Of a DNA stretch of 64,000 bases, positions 1 through 9,913 are shown piece after piece. The notes beneath the pieces are model-generated. The model searched no databases, was not told the origin of the DNA, and was given only the letters and a program-made list of their open reading frames with translations. Where the stretch lies: contig CAYRTD010000001.1 in NCBI GenBank assembly GCA_964426915.1, forward strand, positions 26,496-90,495. Direction: 5' to 3'. Position 1 is the stretch's first letter, and each line of letters begins with the position of its first letter. A program made the translations under genes and the position numbers. Source of the stretch: CAYRTD01 sp964426915. GTDB taxonomy: Bacteria; Bacteroidota; Bacteroidia; Bacteroidales; GCA-2748055.

Positions 1-1371
1 GGCCTTCATGGTGAAGCCTACAGAGGCCATATTTTCTGGGATGAGCTGTATGCACTGCCGTTTTTCGTTGGAAATAGTCCCGAAATAGCACGGACAGTGT
101 TAATGTATCGTTACCGGCGAATTGATAAAGCACGAAAATATGCAAAAGAACACGGTTATGAAGGAATAATGTTTCCCTGGCAAAGTGGAAGCGACGGAAG
201 AGAAGAATCACAGGTTGTTCACCTTAATCCGGTATCCGGTGAATGGGGCCCGGATTACAGTTCCTTGCAAAGGCATATATCGGTGGCTGTTGCCTATAAT
301 ATCTGGGAATATTACCAGATATCGGGTGATCAGGATTTTATGAATTCATTTGGCGCTGAGATGTTTTTTGGAATATGCAGATTCTGGGCGAGTAAATGTG
401 ACAAGGATGAAGAAAGTGGCAGGTATTCCATTCATAAGGTTATGGGGCCTGATGAATTTCATGAGAAGCTTCCCGATGATGAGGAAGGGGGAGTTAAAGA
501 TAATGCTTATACCAATATAATGGTGGTTTGGTGTATGAAACATGCCTTTGATATTATGGATCAACTGGATCTGGATGAGAGGAAAAGGGTAGTGGACAAA
601 ATCGTTCTTAAAAAAGAAGAGCTTGTAAAATGGAAGGATATTTCTTCAAATATGAATGTCAATATTAATGAGGATGGCATCATTGAACAGTTTGAGGGCT
701 ATTTTGGACTCAAGGAACTTAACTGGGACAAGTATCGTGAAAAGTATGATGATATTCATCGGATGGACAGGATATTAAAGGCAGAAGGAAAATCACCTGA
801 TGATTATAAAGTTGCAAAACAGGCGGATGTTTTGATGACCTATTATAACATTGATCCTTCTGAAGTTCATTCCCTTTTGAAGGAGATGGGTTATAAGGTA
901 TCCGGGGATATGCTAAAGAAAAATTTCGATTATTATTTGGAAAGAACTTCTCATGGCTCTACCCTGAGTCGTGTTGTTCACGCCTATCTTGCTAAGCTAA
1001 CCGGTAATAATACCATGTGCTGGGATATGTACCTCGATGCCCTGCAGAGCGATTATGTGGACATACAGGGGGGTACGACCGCTGAAGGAATCCATATGGG
1101 GGTTATGGGAGGAACTGTCCTCTCAGCGATAAGTATTTTTGCCGGACTGAACTGGCAGGCGGAAGCTTTACGTCTTGACCCTGATCTGCCACAGGGCTGG
1201 AAGGAAATTAAGTTCAGTTTTAGATTCAAAGGCGGGGATTATTTTTTCACCATTGGAAACAAAAAGGTTAAGGTAGCGTACAAGAGTGAAAATACAGACG
1301 AAGTAAGAATCTTTATTCGTGGTATGAAGTTTGTGTTGTCTAATGACAAAATTATTGAAACAGAATTATAG
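1..1371 (+). CDS. GH65 disaccharide phosphorylase (maltose/kojibiose/trehalose phosphorylase family), 5' end cut off by window
   Basis: The reading frame is already open at base 1, so this is the C-terminal 456 residues of a protein of roughly 750-800. The first visible residues, GLHGEAYRGHIFWDE, and the later KVMGPDEFHEK segment (general-acid Glu codon at 453-455) are hallmark GH65 motifs, followed by the (alpha/alpha)6 barrel and a C-terminal beta-sheet domain. Family members phosphorolyse alpha-linked glucose disaccharides to beta-glucose-1-phosphate plus glucose in the cytoplasm, with inversion. The exact linkage (maltose, trehalose, kojibiose, nigerose) cannot be decided from the visible part. 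The ATG at 97 is internal, not the start. A beta-phosphoglucomutase would be expected nearby, possibly upstream of the window. R1 repeat sequence begins 9 bases after the stop. Confidence 0.93.
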   Translation, partial: GLHGEAYRGHIFWDELYALPFFVGNSPEIARTVLMYRYRRIDKARKYAKEHGYEGIMFPWQSGSDGREESQVVHLNPVSGEWGPDYSSLQRHISVAVAYNIWEYYQISGDQDFMNSFGAEMFFGICRFWASKCDKDEESGRYSIHKVMGPDEFHEKLPDDEEGGVKDNAYTNIMVVWCMKHAFDIMDQLDLDERKRVVDKIVLKKEELVKWKDISSNMNVNINEDGIIEQFEGYFGLKELNWDKYREKYDDIHRMDRILKAEGKSPDDYKVAKQADVLMTYYNIDPSEVHSLLKEMGYKVSGDMLKKNFDYYLERTSHGSTLSRVVHAYLAKLTGNNTMCWDMYLDALQSDYVDIQGGTTAEGIHMGVMGGTVLSAISIFAGLNWQAEALRLDPDLPQGWKEIKFSFRFKGGDYFFTIGNKKVKVAYKSENTDEVRIFIRGMKFVLSNDKIIETEL

Positions 1372-1380
1372 TTTTCTTAT

Positions 1381-1561
1381 TTAGAGTCTGTCAATAGAGT
1401 CTGGTGTCTGGATCATAATGTTCGAGATCAAGGCTTGCGACCGCGTGTCGCTGAAGCTTTAGCGGAGGCACAAGCCGGAAAAAGCGGAGTTTACTCGTGT
1501 AAATGAGCATTTTTCCGGCGAGCATAACGCAGATATCGGACATTATGGACAGACACTATTT
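1381..1561. repeat. R1 repeat, full-length copy A (MITE-like, imperfect terminal inverted repeats)
   Basis: This 181-bp intergenic unit starts TTAGAGTCTGTC and ends GACAGACACTATTTA, so its ends are imperfect inverted repeats. Its core carries GACCGCGT and GAAGCTTTAGCGG words that recur in other copies. The reverse complement of the whole unit recurs at 59401-59583 with about five mismatches by eye. It has no coding capacity and no transposase. It fills most of the gap between the GH65 gene and the kinase gene. Confidence 0.85.
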
Positions 1562-1614
1562 ATACACGATCCTTGATTCTGTCAGAGTTTATACGATAAT
1601 CAATTTTTAATTTT

Positions 1615-2280
1615 ATGTTAGGTGATATTCTTCTTATAAAAGATATACACAAGGCTGCAGCAGAGGCAATTGCGAAAAGAGTTTATGAGGACAGGGACAC
1701 AAAACCCAGATCTTACAAATATATCGTTGCGATTTCCGGTGAATCCGGAGCCGGAAAATCGGAAGTCAGCCATTCACTGGCAAAAATCCTCAAAGACGCT
1801 CATGTGAGGGTGAAAGTCTTACACACGGATAATTACTATAAAGTTCCCCCTTTGCTCAGACCGGAGTGGCGAAGAACCAAAGGAATTGAGAGTGTCGGCC
1901 ATAATGAATATGACTGGAATCTTATTCACAGGAATATACAGGATTTTAAAGAGGACCGTGAATCCATGATGCCCTGCATTGACATTATTCCGGAACAGGT
2001 TGATAAGCTTATTACGGATTTCAAGAAAATTGATGTCCTTGTAATTGATGGCCTTTATGCCCTCAAAGCCGAAGGAATTGATATGCGTGTTTTCATCGAT
2101 CTTACTTTTCACGAAACAAAAATTACCCAGATAATTCGCGGTAAGGAAAACATGGATGATTTCAGGTTAAAAGTACTTGAAAAGGAACATCAGAATGTCG
2201 TTGCCCTTAAACCGCTGGCCGATTTGATCATTGATAAGTCTTACCAGGTGGTGGATGCGAAAACCAAAGAAATGGTGTGA
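1615..2280 (+). CDS. Uridine kinase / phosphoribulokinase-family P-loop kinase
   Basis: This 221-residue cytoplasmic protein has a Walker A motif GESGAGKS at residues 42-49, an HTDNYY segment near 75-80 where uridine kinases bind substrate, and a hydrophobic strand ending VIDGLYAL near 142-149 (Walker B position). It matches the uridine kinase/PRK fold in length and order, but it lacks enough of the classical uridine-binding signature to fix the substrate as a nucleoside. Its place behind a GH65 phosphorylase, on the same strand and separated only by repeat sequence, hints at a role in sugar phosphate handling; that is inference. The stop codon TGA overlaps the first bases of an R2-like end (GAGGCTGTCAAAAAAGTG). 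Confidence 0.78.
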   Translation: MLGDILLIKDIHKAAAEAIAKRVYEDRDTKPRSYKYIVAISGESGAGKSEVSHSLAKILKDAHVRVKVLHTDNYYKVPPLLRPEWRRTKGIESVGHNEYDWNLIHRNIQDFKEDRESMMPCIDIIPEQVDKLITDFKKIDVLVIDGLYALKAEGIDMRVFIDLTFHETKITQIIRGKENMDDFRLKVLEKEHQNVVALKPLADLIIDKSYQVVDAKTKEMV

Positions 2281-2296
2281 GGCTGTCAAAAAAGTG
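2279..2296. repeat. R2 repeat end fragment overlapping a stop codon
   Basis: GAGGCTGTCAAAAAAGTG matches the R2 terminal consensus GAGGxTGTCTAAAAAGTA. It overlaps the TGA of the kinase gene and lies in the 19-bp gap between two convergent genes. No complete partner end is visible. Confidence 0.5.
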
Positions 2297-2299
2297 TTT

Positions 2300-4393
2300 T
2301 CACATTCTTAATCCTATCATCAACACATCATCCACCTGAAAATAGTCCCCTTTCCAGTCTTTGAAAGATGCAGTCAGATGTTTGTACTGTTCCGGCATGC
2401 TTAAAGGATGAATGTCAAGGAGTATATCTTTTAATCTCTTTGTAAGGAACTTTTTCCCCAGGCTGCCTCCGAACTGATCAATAAACCCATCGGTGAAAAT
2501 ATAATAAATATCATCTTTTTTAAGCTCGATTTCATGCAGGGTAAAAGAGTCCATTTTCTGATAGTAGGCAACAGGCATTTTATCCGCCCTTACGATCTGT
2601 AACTCCTCGTTCCTGATAAGGTATAATGAATTAAAAGCTCCGGCAAAAAAGACCCGTTTTTTGACTTTATCGAAAGTCAATACAGACATGTCCATCCCGT
2701 CCATAGTCTCAAATTCATCATCCCCCCTGTTTAAGGATCCGGTGATCTTTTCTCTCAGAGTATCAAGGATCTCATTGGGTCTATAAATCTTTTGCTTGTT
2801 CACGATCTCATTAAGAAAAGCAATTCCGTACATGCTCATAAAGGCGCCGGGAACTCCATGGCCCGTGGAATCTGCTGCAATGATAATAATCTTATCGTCT
2901 ACTTCACCAAACCAGTAAAAATCGCCGCTAACAATGTCCCTGGGTTCATAAAGAATAAAATAGTCATTGCTAAGCTTTTCAATTATCCTGCGAGACGGGA
3001 AACTCGCATTTTGTATTCTTTTGGCATACTCAATACTGTCTTTAATCTCTTTATTCCTGATCTCAAGCAATTCTTTCTGTTGTTCAACCACAGTATTCTT
3101 TTCCATCAGAGCGGAATTTGCATGCCTCAGCTCATGAGTTCTTTTTTCAACTTTATTTTCCAGCTCAGTGGTAAGGTTGTCCTTTAACTTCAGATTAACC
3201 TCCAGTTGATTAATATAGCTTTGCTGAAATTTTAGTTTTTGTTTATCCAGAATCTTTATTTCTTCAGCGAGACCAATGGTAAATATAAATCCCTGTATCA
3301 CAGAGCCAATTACGACCGGAAACCGGTTGTCGAGAAAAAGGTTGATGCCAAGTGATACAACAACCACAAGATTTGCTATGAGAAAAAACTTGGCCTTAGG
3401 TTCCTTCCGGAACAGAATAATTGATTCTATAACCCCCATTATTGCCGCAATTACAAAAAAGAACAGTGAAGAGAATGCCAGAAAGCTGTTATAGAAGCGT
3501 TCAATATATACAGTGAGGTAATAGTAAGGAATGGAAAGTGCCAGAAAAAACATTACCACATTGGTCATAGTATTCCAACCGGGAAGGTTTTTGTCCAGTT
3601 GAAGATACTTTTTACTAACCTGCAGGAAAAATATTAATGTGAGGAAATATACCGGCATACCAAGGGGGATTCTCAGTAATTTCCTTATGATAAATTCATC
3701 GTAAAATCCCAGGTAGGAAAAGGAGAAAAATAATAAACTCAGTAAATACAGAAAAAGACTTATAAATGAACTTCTTTTCAGACTTATACCGAGTATCAGG
3801 TTGAGAAATGCTGAAAATAAAAGTAAACCCAGCAGAAGTGAATGGAAAAATCTGCTTGAGAATTCTTTTTCCAGGAACAAGCTGTAATTGTGTATCCGGA
3901 ATTTCAGATCCCGACTGATGTTGTAGGTCTTGAGATCCGGTATTCTGACTTTAAGGTATAAGCTTTGCTGTTCACCGGGATGTAAATTTATTCTTCCGAA
4001 AAGCTTCAGTCCCCTGATATATAATTCTTCTCCCTGCCTTAATTTTCCCGTTTTATCAAAGTAAAACAATTTCGCAGAATCTGCGGCATTGAGAGAAAGG
4101 CTGATTTCTATGGGAACAGAATCCCTGTTTTCGATAATGAATTTAAAAAAAGTAGGATTTTCAAGGATGAAGCTATCCCTGGATAGGACTTTTTCCCATT
4201 TTATGAAATTCAGGCCGGGAAGATCTTCCGGATGGAAACTATCCGGAAGGCTTATGATTACTGCTTGATAGTTATTATCAACGTCTATCCGCTTTAATTT
4301 CTTATCTACAAAAATAGTGTCTTGCCCGTGCAGGATAAAAGGACATCCATACATTAAAACAAAAAAAAGAATATGAATAATTAATCTATACAT
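2300..4393 (-). CDS. 7TM membrane SpoIIE-family (PP2C-type) serine phosphatase
   Basis: The 697-residue protein has an N-terminal signal peptide, an extracytoplasmic beta-rich domain (about 25-175), a block of seven hydrophobic helices (about 183-385) resembling 7TMR-DISM receptors, a coiled coil (about 390-465) and a C-terminal SpoIIE phosphatase domain (about 480-697). The phosphatase shows SGDFYWF, AADSTGHGVPGAFMS and FTDGFIDQFGG, which carry the acidic residues that bind Mn/Mg. Such proteins sense an external or membrane signal and dephosphorylate an anti-anti-sigma or similar target, but no partner-switch protein is encoded nearby. It is convergent with the kinase gene and monocistronic in view. 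Family placement is strong; signal and target are unknown. Confidence 0.9.
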   Translation of the reverse strand: MYRLIIHILFFVLMYGCPFILHGQDTIFVDKKLKRIDVDNNYQAVIISLPDSFHPEDLPGLNFIKWEKVLSRDSFILENPTFFKFIIENRDSVPIEISLSLNAADSAKLFYFDKTGKLRQGEELYIRGLKLFGRINLHPGEQQSLYLKVRIPDLKTYNISRDLKFRIHNYSLFLEKEFSSRFFHSLLLGLLLFSAFLNLILGISLKRSSFISLFLYLLSLLFFSFSYLGFYDEFIIRKLLRIPLGMPVYFLTLIFFLQVSKKYLQLDKNLPGWNTMTNVVMFFLALSIPYYYLTVYIERFYNSFLAFSSLFFFVIAAIMGVIESIILFRKEPKAKFFLIANLVVVVSLGINLFLDNRFPVVIGSVIQGFIFTIGLAEEIKILDKQKLKFQQSYINQLEVNLKLKDNLTTELENKVEKRTHELRHANSALMEKNTVVEQQKELLEIRNKEIKDSIEYAKRIQNASFPSRRIIEKLSNDYFILYEPRDIVSGDFYWFGEVDDKIIIIAADSTGHGVPGAFMSMYGIAFLNEIVNKQKIYRPNEILDTLREKITGSLNRGDDEFETMDGMDMSVLTFDKVKKRVFFAGAFNSLYLIRNEELQIVRADKMPVAYYQKMDSFTLHEIELKKDDIYYIFTDGFIDQFGGSLGKKFLTKRLKDILLDIHPLSMPEQYKHLTASFKDWKGDYFQVDDVLMIGLRM

Positions 4394-4688
4394 GGGTTTT
4401 CATATATCGTTTAAATGTATATGATTTTCCCGACCTTCCAAAGTATTTTCACTATCTACTTAATATATCCCTTACTCTCTTGATTTCAGGCTCCCTGATA
4501 ATCCGTTATAATTAATTGAACTAATGAATATAGGATTAACCGGTTTATAATTGTCGATAGCAGAAATAACCTGAATACTTATCACAGAAAAACATCTGTT
4601 TACCTAAAGACAGGATAAATTTGTTGAATTTTACAATAATTATTGTGCATAATTAATTGTTACTTCATAAATTGCAAAAAACATTATC
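4394..4688. other. Intergenic region with no gene seen
   Basis: This is the divergent region between the 7TM phosphatase and the lipoprotein gene. It is very AT-rich. No ORF, repeat copy or clear terminator was recognised; promoters for both flanking genes must lie here, but no good TAnnTTTG match was found. Confidence 0.5.
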
Positions 4689-5252
4689 ATGAAAAAATTA
4701 TACATATTCTTTCTTTTAGCTGCCTTTCTGGGACTCGGTTCCTGTGATTTATTAGACAACCTCATCCCGGATGTGGACACAACTTTCTCTAAAACATTTT
4801 TTATTGATATCGGTTCTCCATCAGGCGCGGAAGGTCCTGCACTGATCGATGTCAAAGACTCTGAAGATTATGAAGATTATGAAGAAAATATCAAGGGATT
4901 TGAAATTAACGATGTAAAATTTGAAATCTCAAATTATTTTGGTCCCGAGGATATGTATTTCAGAGCTACGATAAAGGCGGTTTCCCCTGGTGCTGATAAT
5001 ACAGTCACTGTCGGAACCATTGAGAGTTTCCTTCTGAATGAATATGCTGATGATGGAATGGAACACAATGTGACTGAGGTTACAGAGGGTCTCGATCAAA
5101 TTATCGAATGGCTTGATGCCCCCGGTCAGTTTGAGCTTTATGTTACTTATGAACTAATTGACGAAATGGGTAATTTGTATGATACTCAGGGTAAGAATTA
5201 TAGTTTGGACCTTAAGCTCATATATTATGTAACCGTTATAACAGGAGCATAA
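4689..5252 (+). CDS. Hypothetical lipoprotein
   Basis: This 187-residue protein has a type II signal peptide, MKKLYIFFLLAAFLGLGSC, with the lipidated Cys at 19. The rest is acidic, with a DYEDYEEN stretch, and is predicted by eye to be mostly beta strand. The mature protein should sit on the outer or inner membrane facing the periplasm. I do not recognise a named family. It is transcribed alone toward the SusD gene and shares with it the terminator hairpin at 5271-5315. A calycin-like or surface-adhesion fold is possible but not supported by a motif. Confidence 0.75.
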   Translation: MKKLYIFFLLAAFLGLGSCDLLDNLIPDVDTTFSKTFFIDIGSPSGAEGPALIDVKDSEDYEDYEENIKGFEINDVKFEISNYFGPEDMYFRATIKAVSPGADNTVTVGTIESFLLNEYADDGMEHNVTEVTEGLDQIIEWLDAPGQFELYVTYELIDEMGNLYDTQGKNYSLDLKLIYYVTVITGA

Positions 5253-5270
5253 TTATCCCGGAATTCATAA

Positions 5271-5315
5271 AAAAAAGAGGGTGTCTAAAAAGTATTTTTA
5301 TGACACCCTCCTTCT
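5271..5315. terminator. Bidirectional rho-independent terminator (minimal R2-like hairpin)
   Basis: GAGGGTGTC (5277-5285) pairs perfectly with GACACCCTC (5302-5310), and the inner AAAAAGT/ATTTTT extends the stem. An A-run precedes it and a pyrimidine-rich stretch follows. It lies between convergent genes (the lipoprotein and SusD) and can serve both. Its arms match the R2 repeat ends. Confidence 0.8.
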
Positions 5316-5347
5316 CTGGATTCATTTTGGTCTACCAAAGTTTAGCT

Positions 5348-6805
5348 CTACTCCCAGCCGGGATTTTGTTTAAGTCCGGCTGAAATATCTGTTTCTCTCT
5401 GCGGGATCGCCATAATTGTTCGGTAATTATCATAATTTACAGGCTCATTACTGTAATCCGGGTTCACCAGACTTAGCTTATTTCTCCATACATCAAAACT
5501 CCTTTCCCCTTCTGCAAAAAGTTCTCTTCTTCTTTCATTCAGGATATCTTCAAGCGACACGGAGACGACATCAGTGTATCCTTCTATTCTCTCTTTTCTT
5601 AATGTGTTGATGTATTGTGCTGCAACACCGGGTTCATCGTTGTGAAGGGCTGCTTCGGCTGCGATGAGGTATACTTCAGCAACCCGGATAACCCTTGGGT
5701 TATTTACATAAAGACTACCGAGTCGTCCGGGATATTTAACCGGGTAATAACCTTCTCCCTGACCATTGTCGTTTACTTTTAATTCATAGGCTTCATTACG
5801 GATGTCATCAGGACCAGATTCCATGAAACTGACAAAAGATTCTGTTAAGCCAAATTCACCATATCCTTCAGGATCTGAATAATATCCTATGGAATTACGC
5901 TGGCCGTTATAATTTAGCGTGGTTATGAATTCGAGAAGATATTCAGGCTGGGCGGTTTGTGACCACATCCCTGGATATTCTTCTCTGCTGGCAAGCCTGT
6001 ATCCTGCATCTTCCATCTGATTAATTGTTTCGATCGCAAGACTTTTTGCTTCGGGATAATTTCCCAGATACAATAGTACCTTTGCTTTTATCGCCTTTGC
6101 ACTTATAACATTAAAATAGCCGTATGATTCCTGTACGGTCGGATCATTTTTGAGCAATCTTATGGCTTCATCAAATTCATCGATAATAAAGTTATACGTT
6201 TCCTGCAAAGTTGCCCGGGTTGGACGGTAATCTACAGGGAATTTTGAATTTGCCAGGGGAATACCGCTGTTCTCTGAATTCATAGTTATCCCGCTATGTA
6301 ATGCAGTGGGTATCTGGGCAAAAGTACGGGCAAGGTCAAAATGAAGGAGTCCTCTCATAGCATGCAGTTGTCCGATGAGATCATTATATGTACTTTCTTC
6401 TCCTTCTTTAATATTAAGATTGTCCACTACCGACAGGATATCGTTAATCCTTGCCAGGGAAACATAAGGCATCTTCCAGAATACATTAGCATACATGGAG
6501 TTCTTGTCATATCCGTATCTTGCTACCGGTGATATCTGATTTTGGTTAAGGATAAAAGTCATGTCTCCCGATCGCAAATCGCCAAACGCAATATAATTTC
6601 CTGCGTAATAAGTGGCATAATTGGGGAGATTGGGTTCAATAAGCTGAGTGTAAACGCCATTAACAGCATTTTGAAGGTCTGTAATGTTTTCAATTGCCTG
6701 GTCAGCAGGCAGTGAGGTAGAGGGGTAATTTTCGAGAAAATCCTCACAAGCAGTTCCTGAAAGTAACAGGAATGCAATAAATGAATATATTATATTTTTT
6801 TTCAT
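5348..6805 (-). CDS. RagB/SusD-family nutrient-binding outer-membrane lipoprotein
   Basis: The 485-residue lipoprotein has lipobox SGTAC (Cys20) and the typical SusD N-terminus CEDFLENYPS, a TPR-rich alpha core, and the C-terminal RRELFAEGERSFDVWR signature with a final NPGW. SusD-like proteins sit on the cell surface as a lid over the SusC barrel and bind glycans or other oligomers. The gene follows susC by 18 bp on the same strand, so the two form an operon. No glycoside hydrolase, lyase, sulfatase or peptidase is co-directional beside it, so the substrate is unknown. Confidence 0.96.
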   Translation of the reverse strand: MKKNIIYSFIAFLLLSGTACEDFLENYPSTSLPADQAIENITDLQNAVNGVYTQLIEPNLPNYATYYAGNYIAFGDLRSGDMTFILNQNQISPVARYGYDKNSMYANVFWKMPYVSLARINDILSVVDNLNIKEGEESTYNDLIGQLHAMRGLLHFDLARTFAQIPTALHSGITMNSENSGIPLANSKFPVDYRPTRATLQETYNFIIDEFDEAIRLLKNDPTVQESYGYFNVISAKAIKAKVLLYLGNYPEAKSLAIETINQMEDAGYRLASREEYPGMWSQTAQPEYLLEFITTLNYNGQRNSIGYYSDPEGYGEFGLTESFVSFMESGPDDIRNEAYELKVNDNGQGEGYYPVKYPGRLGSLYVNNPRVIRVAEVYLIAAEAALHNDEPGVAAQYINTLRKERIEGYTDVVSVSLEDILNERRRELFAEGERSFDVWRNKLSLVNPDYSNEPVNYDNYRTIMAIPQRETDISAGLKQNPGWE

Positions 6806-6823
6806 ATTAATATTTTTTAATAG

Positions 6824-9800
6824 TTAAAAACCGAGGTTTACGCCAACAGTGATCATCCTTGCTGAAGGTGTATCAACAGTCCGGTAACCATTTAATGTGA
6901 CTTCAGGATCTATATCTTTTTCTCTTGTCCACATCCAGAGGTTTGTTCCTTTGAGATAAACTTCAAGGTTATCCGCATACAGGCGATTACTCACAGATAC
7001 TGGTAATGTATAGCCAATCTTCAGTTCTTTCAGCCTTACATAATCTGTTGAAAGGATATGTCTTGTTGACCAGCTGTCGGGGCGATTGGGGTCGTATGCA
7101 TTGGGCATGGGATTGTCCACTTCATCACCCGGTCTGGTCCAGTAATTGTTTTCAACATCTTTAGCCAGATTAAATACACCAACTCTCAAACCGTCATGAT
7201 GTGAGAAATATCCGGGGTAATCAAACATATTCCCACCGAATGAATATGTGAACATGAGATTTACTTTTAAGCCTTTATATGAAAAGTTGTTGGTAAACCC
7301 ACCCAGGATATCAGGATAGGCTTTTTCAACTATTGATCTTCCTGCTTCAAAATAACTCCTGGTTCTGTTGTCCGGACTATCGGGGAGGTCAGGATTAATC
7401 TTGAAATATCCGTATCCGGTTTCAGGATCAACGCCAAGCCAGGTAGGAAGATAAAATGAATACATTTCTTCGCCTTCACGATAAATAAAAAGGTCTCCAT
7501 CACCAGTAATAAGATCTTCATTATCGGGTAATTCCATAACAATAGATTTTTGATTAGCAAAGGTCAGATCGGTTCTCCAGGTAAACCCTGACGGAGAGGC
7601 GATATTCACACTATGAAACTCAACTTCTAATCCGTTGTTTTTTATGCTTCCCACATTCTGCCAGGTAGATTCAAACCCTGTGAGGTAAGTAATCGGACGG
7701 TCAAGCAGTAAACCCTCGGTAAGTTTGTTGTAGTATTCCATAACAATTCCGAATCTGCCTACAAGGTTTATATCAAGTCCAATGTTCATGTTGTTACTTT
7801 TCTCCCATCCCAGAGAAACATTTCCGGGCTGATCTACATAAATTGCCGGATCTTCTCCATAACCTCCGTCAAATGCATAGAGGGGTAAATGTTCGTACCA
7901 GAAAGGGGGCAGGTTTCCATTGGTTCCATACGAAAACCGCAACTTTCCATCTGTCAGTAAATTGCTGTTTTCAAGAAAAGATTCTTTTGAGAAGCGCCAG
8001 GAAGCTGATCCAGACCAGAATGTCGCCCAGCGATTATCAACGCCTAACCGCGAGGAACCATCTGTTCTAATGCTACCCGACAGATAATATCTGTCATCAT
8101 AATTATAGGATACATTCGAGAAATAGGAGATAAGATTGCTGTTTGAGACATATGATGAAGCATCATCAGGCTGACCGTTTCCCAGCTCGGTTAATTTTTC
8201 ATTTGAGTATTTGATTACCTGGGAATAAATGAATTTCTCAGTTGTTGCAGATATTTCGGTTCCGGCAATTGCTGAGAGGTTGTGGTTTCCAAAGTCTTTT
8301 GTAAAGTTCAGAACATTGGAACTGGTAAGGTCTGTATTTGTATAAATCCGGTATTCACCTCTGCCATCGGTAGAGGCTCCGTCAATAGAATTCGGACCCC
8401 AGTATTCGAAATTTTCTGCCTGTACCCAGTCCAGACCAAGTGTAGATTTAAAAGACAGAAAATCCGTTATTTTTGCATCAATACCGCCGTTTGTTATACT
8501 CCGGCTTGTATTGGTCCTGACAAACCTGTCATCTCCCTTGAGTAGTTCTTCAGGATGCCCCCTGTAAGAAAAATGTGCACCCGGATATGTTTCCCCGTTT
8601 TCATCGTATTTCGGGGCAGTCGGATTGGCTGCAAAAAGGATACCCAGTGGCTGGGAATGTCCGATACCCTGGGCCTGGTCAGACTGGTCTCTGTAACCGT
8701 TATGCCGGGTATAGGAAAGCATCTGATTCAAATTAAGATCCAGCCAGTCAGTAGCCTTATTGCTGAGATTTAGTCGCCCTGAGTACCTTTTAAAATCAGA
8801 ATTAGCTACTATGCCTTCTATATCACTATAACCACCTCCCAGGTAAAAACGGGTTTTGTCATTTCCTCCGGAAGCGGAAAGTTGATAATCTTTTTGTTGC
8901 CCCATTCTGTATATAACATCTCTCCAGTCGGTATTGACTGTTGAATCTATGGTGGAGCTCCAGGCCTCTTTATATGAGTTTATTTCAGGCCGGTAAGCAG
9001 CAAGGCTGTCTGCATTTCCATAGTTTGCGCCGCCGGGGAGCAAGCCATAAAAACCTTTAATATAATTTTCAATGGCGAGTTGTTCATATTGGTGGTATTC
9101 CGGCCCGGACATCATTTCAAAAGAGTTGGAGGCCATGGACGACCATCCGTGACTGGCTTTAAAATCAAATTTTGTTTCACCGGATTTACCCTGCTTCGTG
9201 GTGATGATAACAACGCCGTTTGCGGCTCTAGAGCCATAGAGTGAGGCTGCTGCGGCATCTTTAAGTATCGTGATATTCGAAATGTCGTCAGGATTGAGGG
9301 TTGAAAGAATATTTGAATTTCTTCCGTAATGCCCAAAGTCTCCACTCATCATCGGGATGCCGTCTATCACATAGAGGGGAGAAGTAGACCCGTTAATGGA
9401 ACCAATTCCGCGAATTTGTATTTCTCCTGAAGAACCTGGATCACCAGTGGTTGAGGTCACTCTTACCCCGGATACCTTTCCAGCAAGTGATTTGTCGATA
9501 GATTCCATACCTGGAACCTGTAGTTCATCTCCATCAACAATTTGAGCTGAGCCTGTGAAATCAGCTCGTTTTATAGTGTTATAAGCAACAACCATAACTT
9601 CATCAAGCCCAACGGCATCAAGTTCAAGGGCCACATCTATTTGTGTCCGGTCCCCAATCTCAACTTCTTTGGCTTTCATGCCGATAAAATTAAATACCAG
9701 AACATTGTAATTTTCTGGGACATCGATCGAATATTTACCATCAGGCCTTGAAATTGCTCCGATAGTTGTTCCTTTTACAGTTATCGTAGCACCAGGTAAA

Positions 9801-9913
9801 GGGGAATTATCTTGTGCCGTGCTTATCACCCCTGTGATTTCGCGCGACTGTGCCAGCAGAAATTGCAAACTGCATATGGACATAAATGCAATTAACAGAG
9901 TAAGTTTTTTCAT
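6824..9913 (-). CDS. SusC/RagA-family TonB-dependent outer-membrane transporter
   Basis: The 1029-residue protein has a Sec signal peptide ending near LLAQ, a carboxypeptidase-regulatory-like beta-sandwich (about 23-105), a TonB-box-like stretch around LDEVMVVAYNT, a plug domain (about 115-235) with IQIRGIGSI, PLYVIDGIPM and GSRAANGVVIITTKQG, and a 22-strand barrel ending in the aromatic VGVNLGF. There is no N-terminal STN signalling domain, so direct contact with an anti-sigma factor is not expected. It imports material bound by the adjacent SusD protein using TonB energy. It is divergent from the LytS/LytTR genes, which may control it. Confidence 0.97.
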   Translation of the reverse strand: MKKLTLLIAFMSICSLQFLLAQSREITGVISTAQDNSPLPGATITVKGTTIGAISRPDGKYSIDVPENYNVLVFNFIGMKAKEVEIGDRTQIDVALELDAVGLDEVMVVAYNTIKRADFTGSAQIVDGDELQVPGMESIDKSLAGKVSGVRVTSTTGDPGSSGEIQIRGIGSINGSTSPLYVIDGIPMMSGDFGHYGRNSNILSTLNPDDISNITILKDAAAASLYGSRAANGVVIITTKQGKSGETKFDFKASHGWSSMASNSFEMMSGPEYHQYEQLAIENYIKGFYGLLPGGANYGNADSLAAYRPEINSYKEAWSSTIDSTVNTDWRDVIYRMGQQKDYQLSASGGNDKTRFYLGGGYSDIEGIVANSDFKRYSGRLNLSNKATDWLDLNLNQMLSYTRHNGYRDQSDQAQGIGHSQPLGILFAANPTAPKYDENGETYPGAHFSYRGHPEELLKGDDRFVRTNTSRSITNGGIDAKITDFLSFKSTLGLDWVQAENFEYWGPNSIDGASTDGRGEYRIYTNTDLTSSNVLNFTKDFGNHNLSAIAGTEISATTEKFIYSQVIKYSNEKLTELGNGQPDDASSYVSNSNLISYFSNVSYNYDDRYYLSGSIRTDGSSRLGVDNRWATFWSGSASWRFSKESFLENSNLLTDGKLRFSYGTNGNLPPFWYEHLPLYAFDGGYGEDPAIYVDQPGNVSLGWEKSNNMNIGLDINLVGRFGIVMEYYNKLTEGLLLDRPITYLTGFESTWQNVGSIKNNGLEVEFHSVNIASPSGFTWRTDLTFANQKSIVMELPDNEDLITGDGDLFIYREGEEMYSFYLPTWLGVDPETGYGYFKINPDLPDSPDNRTRSYFEAGRSIVEKAYPDILGGFTNNFSYKGLKVNLMFTYSFGGNMFDYPGYFSHHDGLRVGVFNLAKDVENNYWTRPGDEVDNPMPNAYDPNRPDSWSTRHILSTDYVRLKELKIGYTLPVSVSNRLYADNLEVYLKGTNLWMWTREKDIDPEVTLNGYRTVDTPSARMITVGVNLGF

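Noticed and set aside
1381..1561. R1 copy considered as an insertion sequence
   Set aside because: Too short and without any transposase frame; classed as a non-autonomous repeat.
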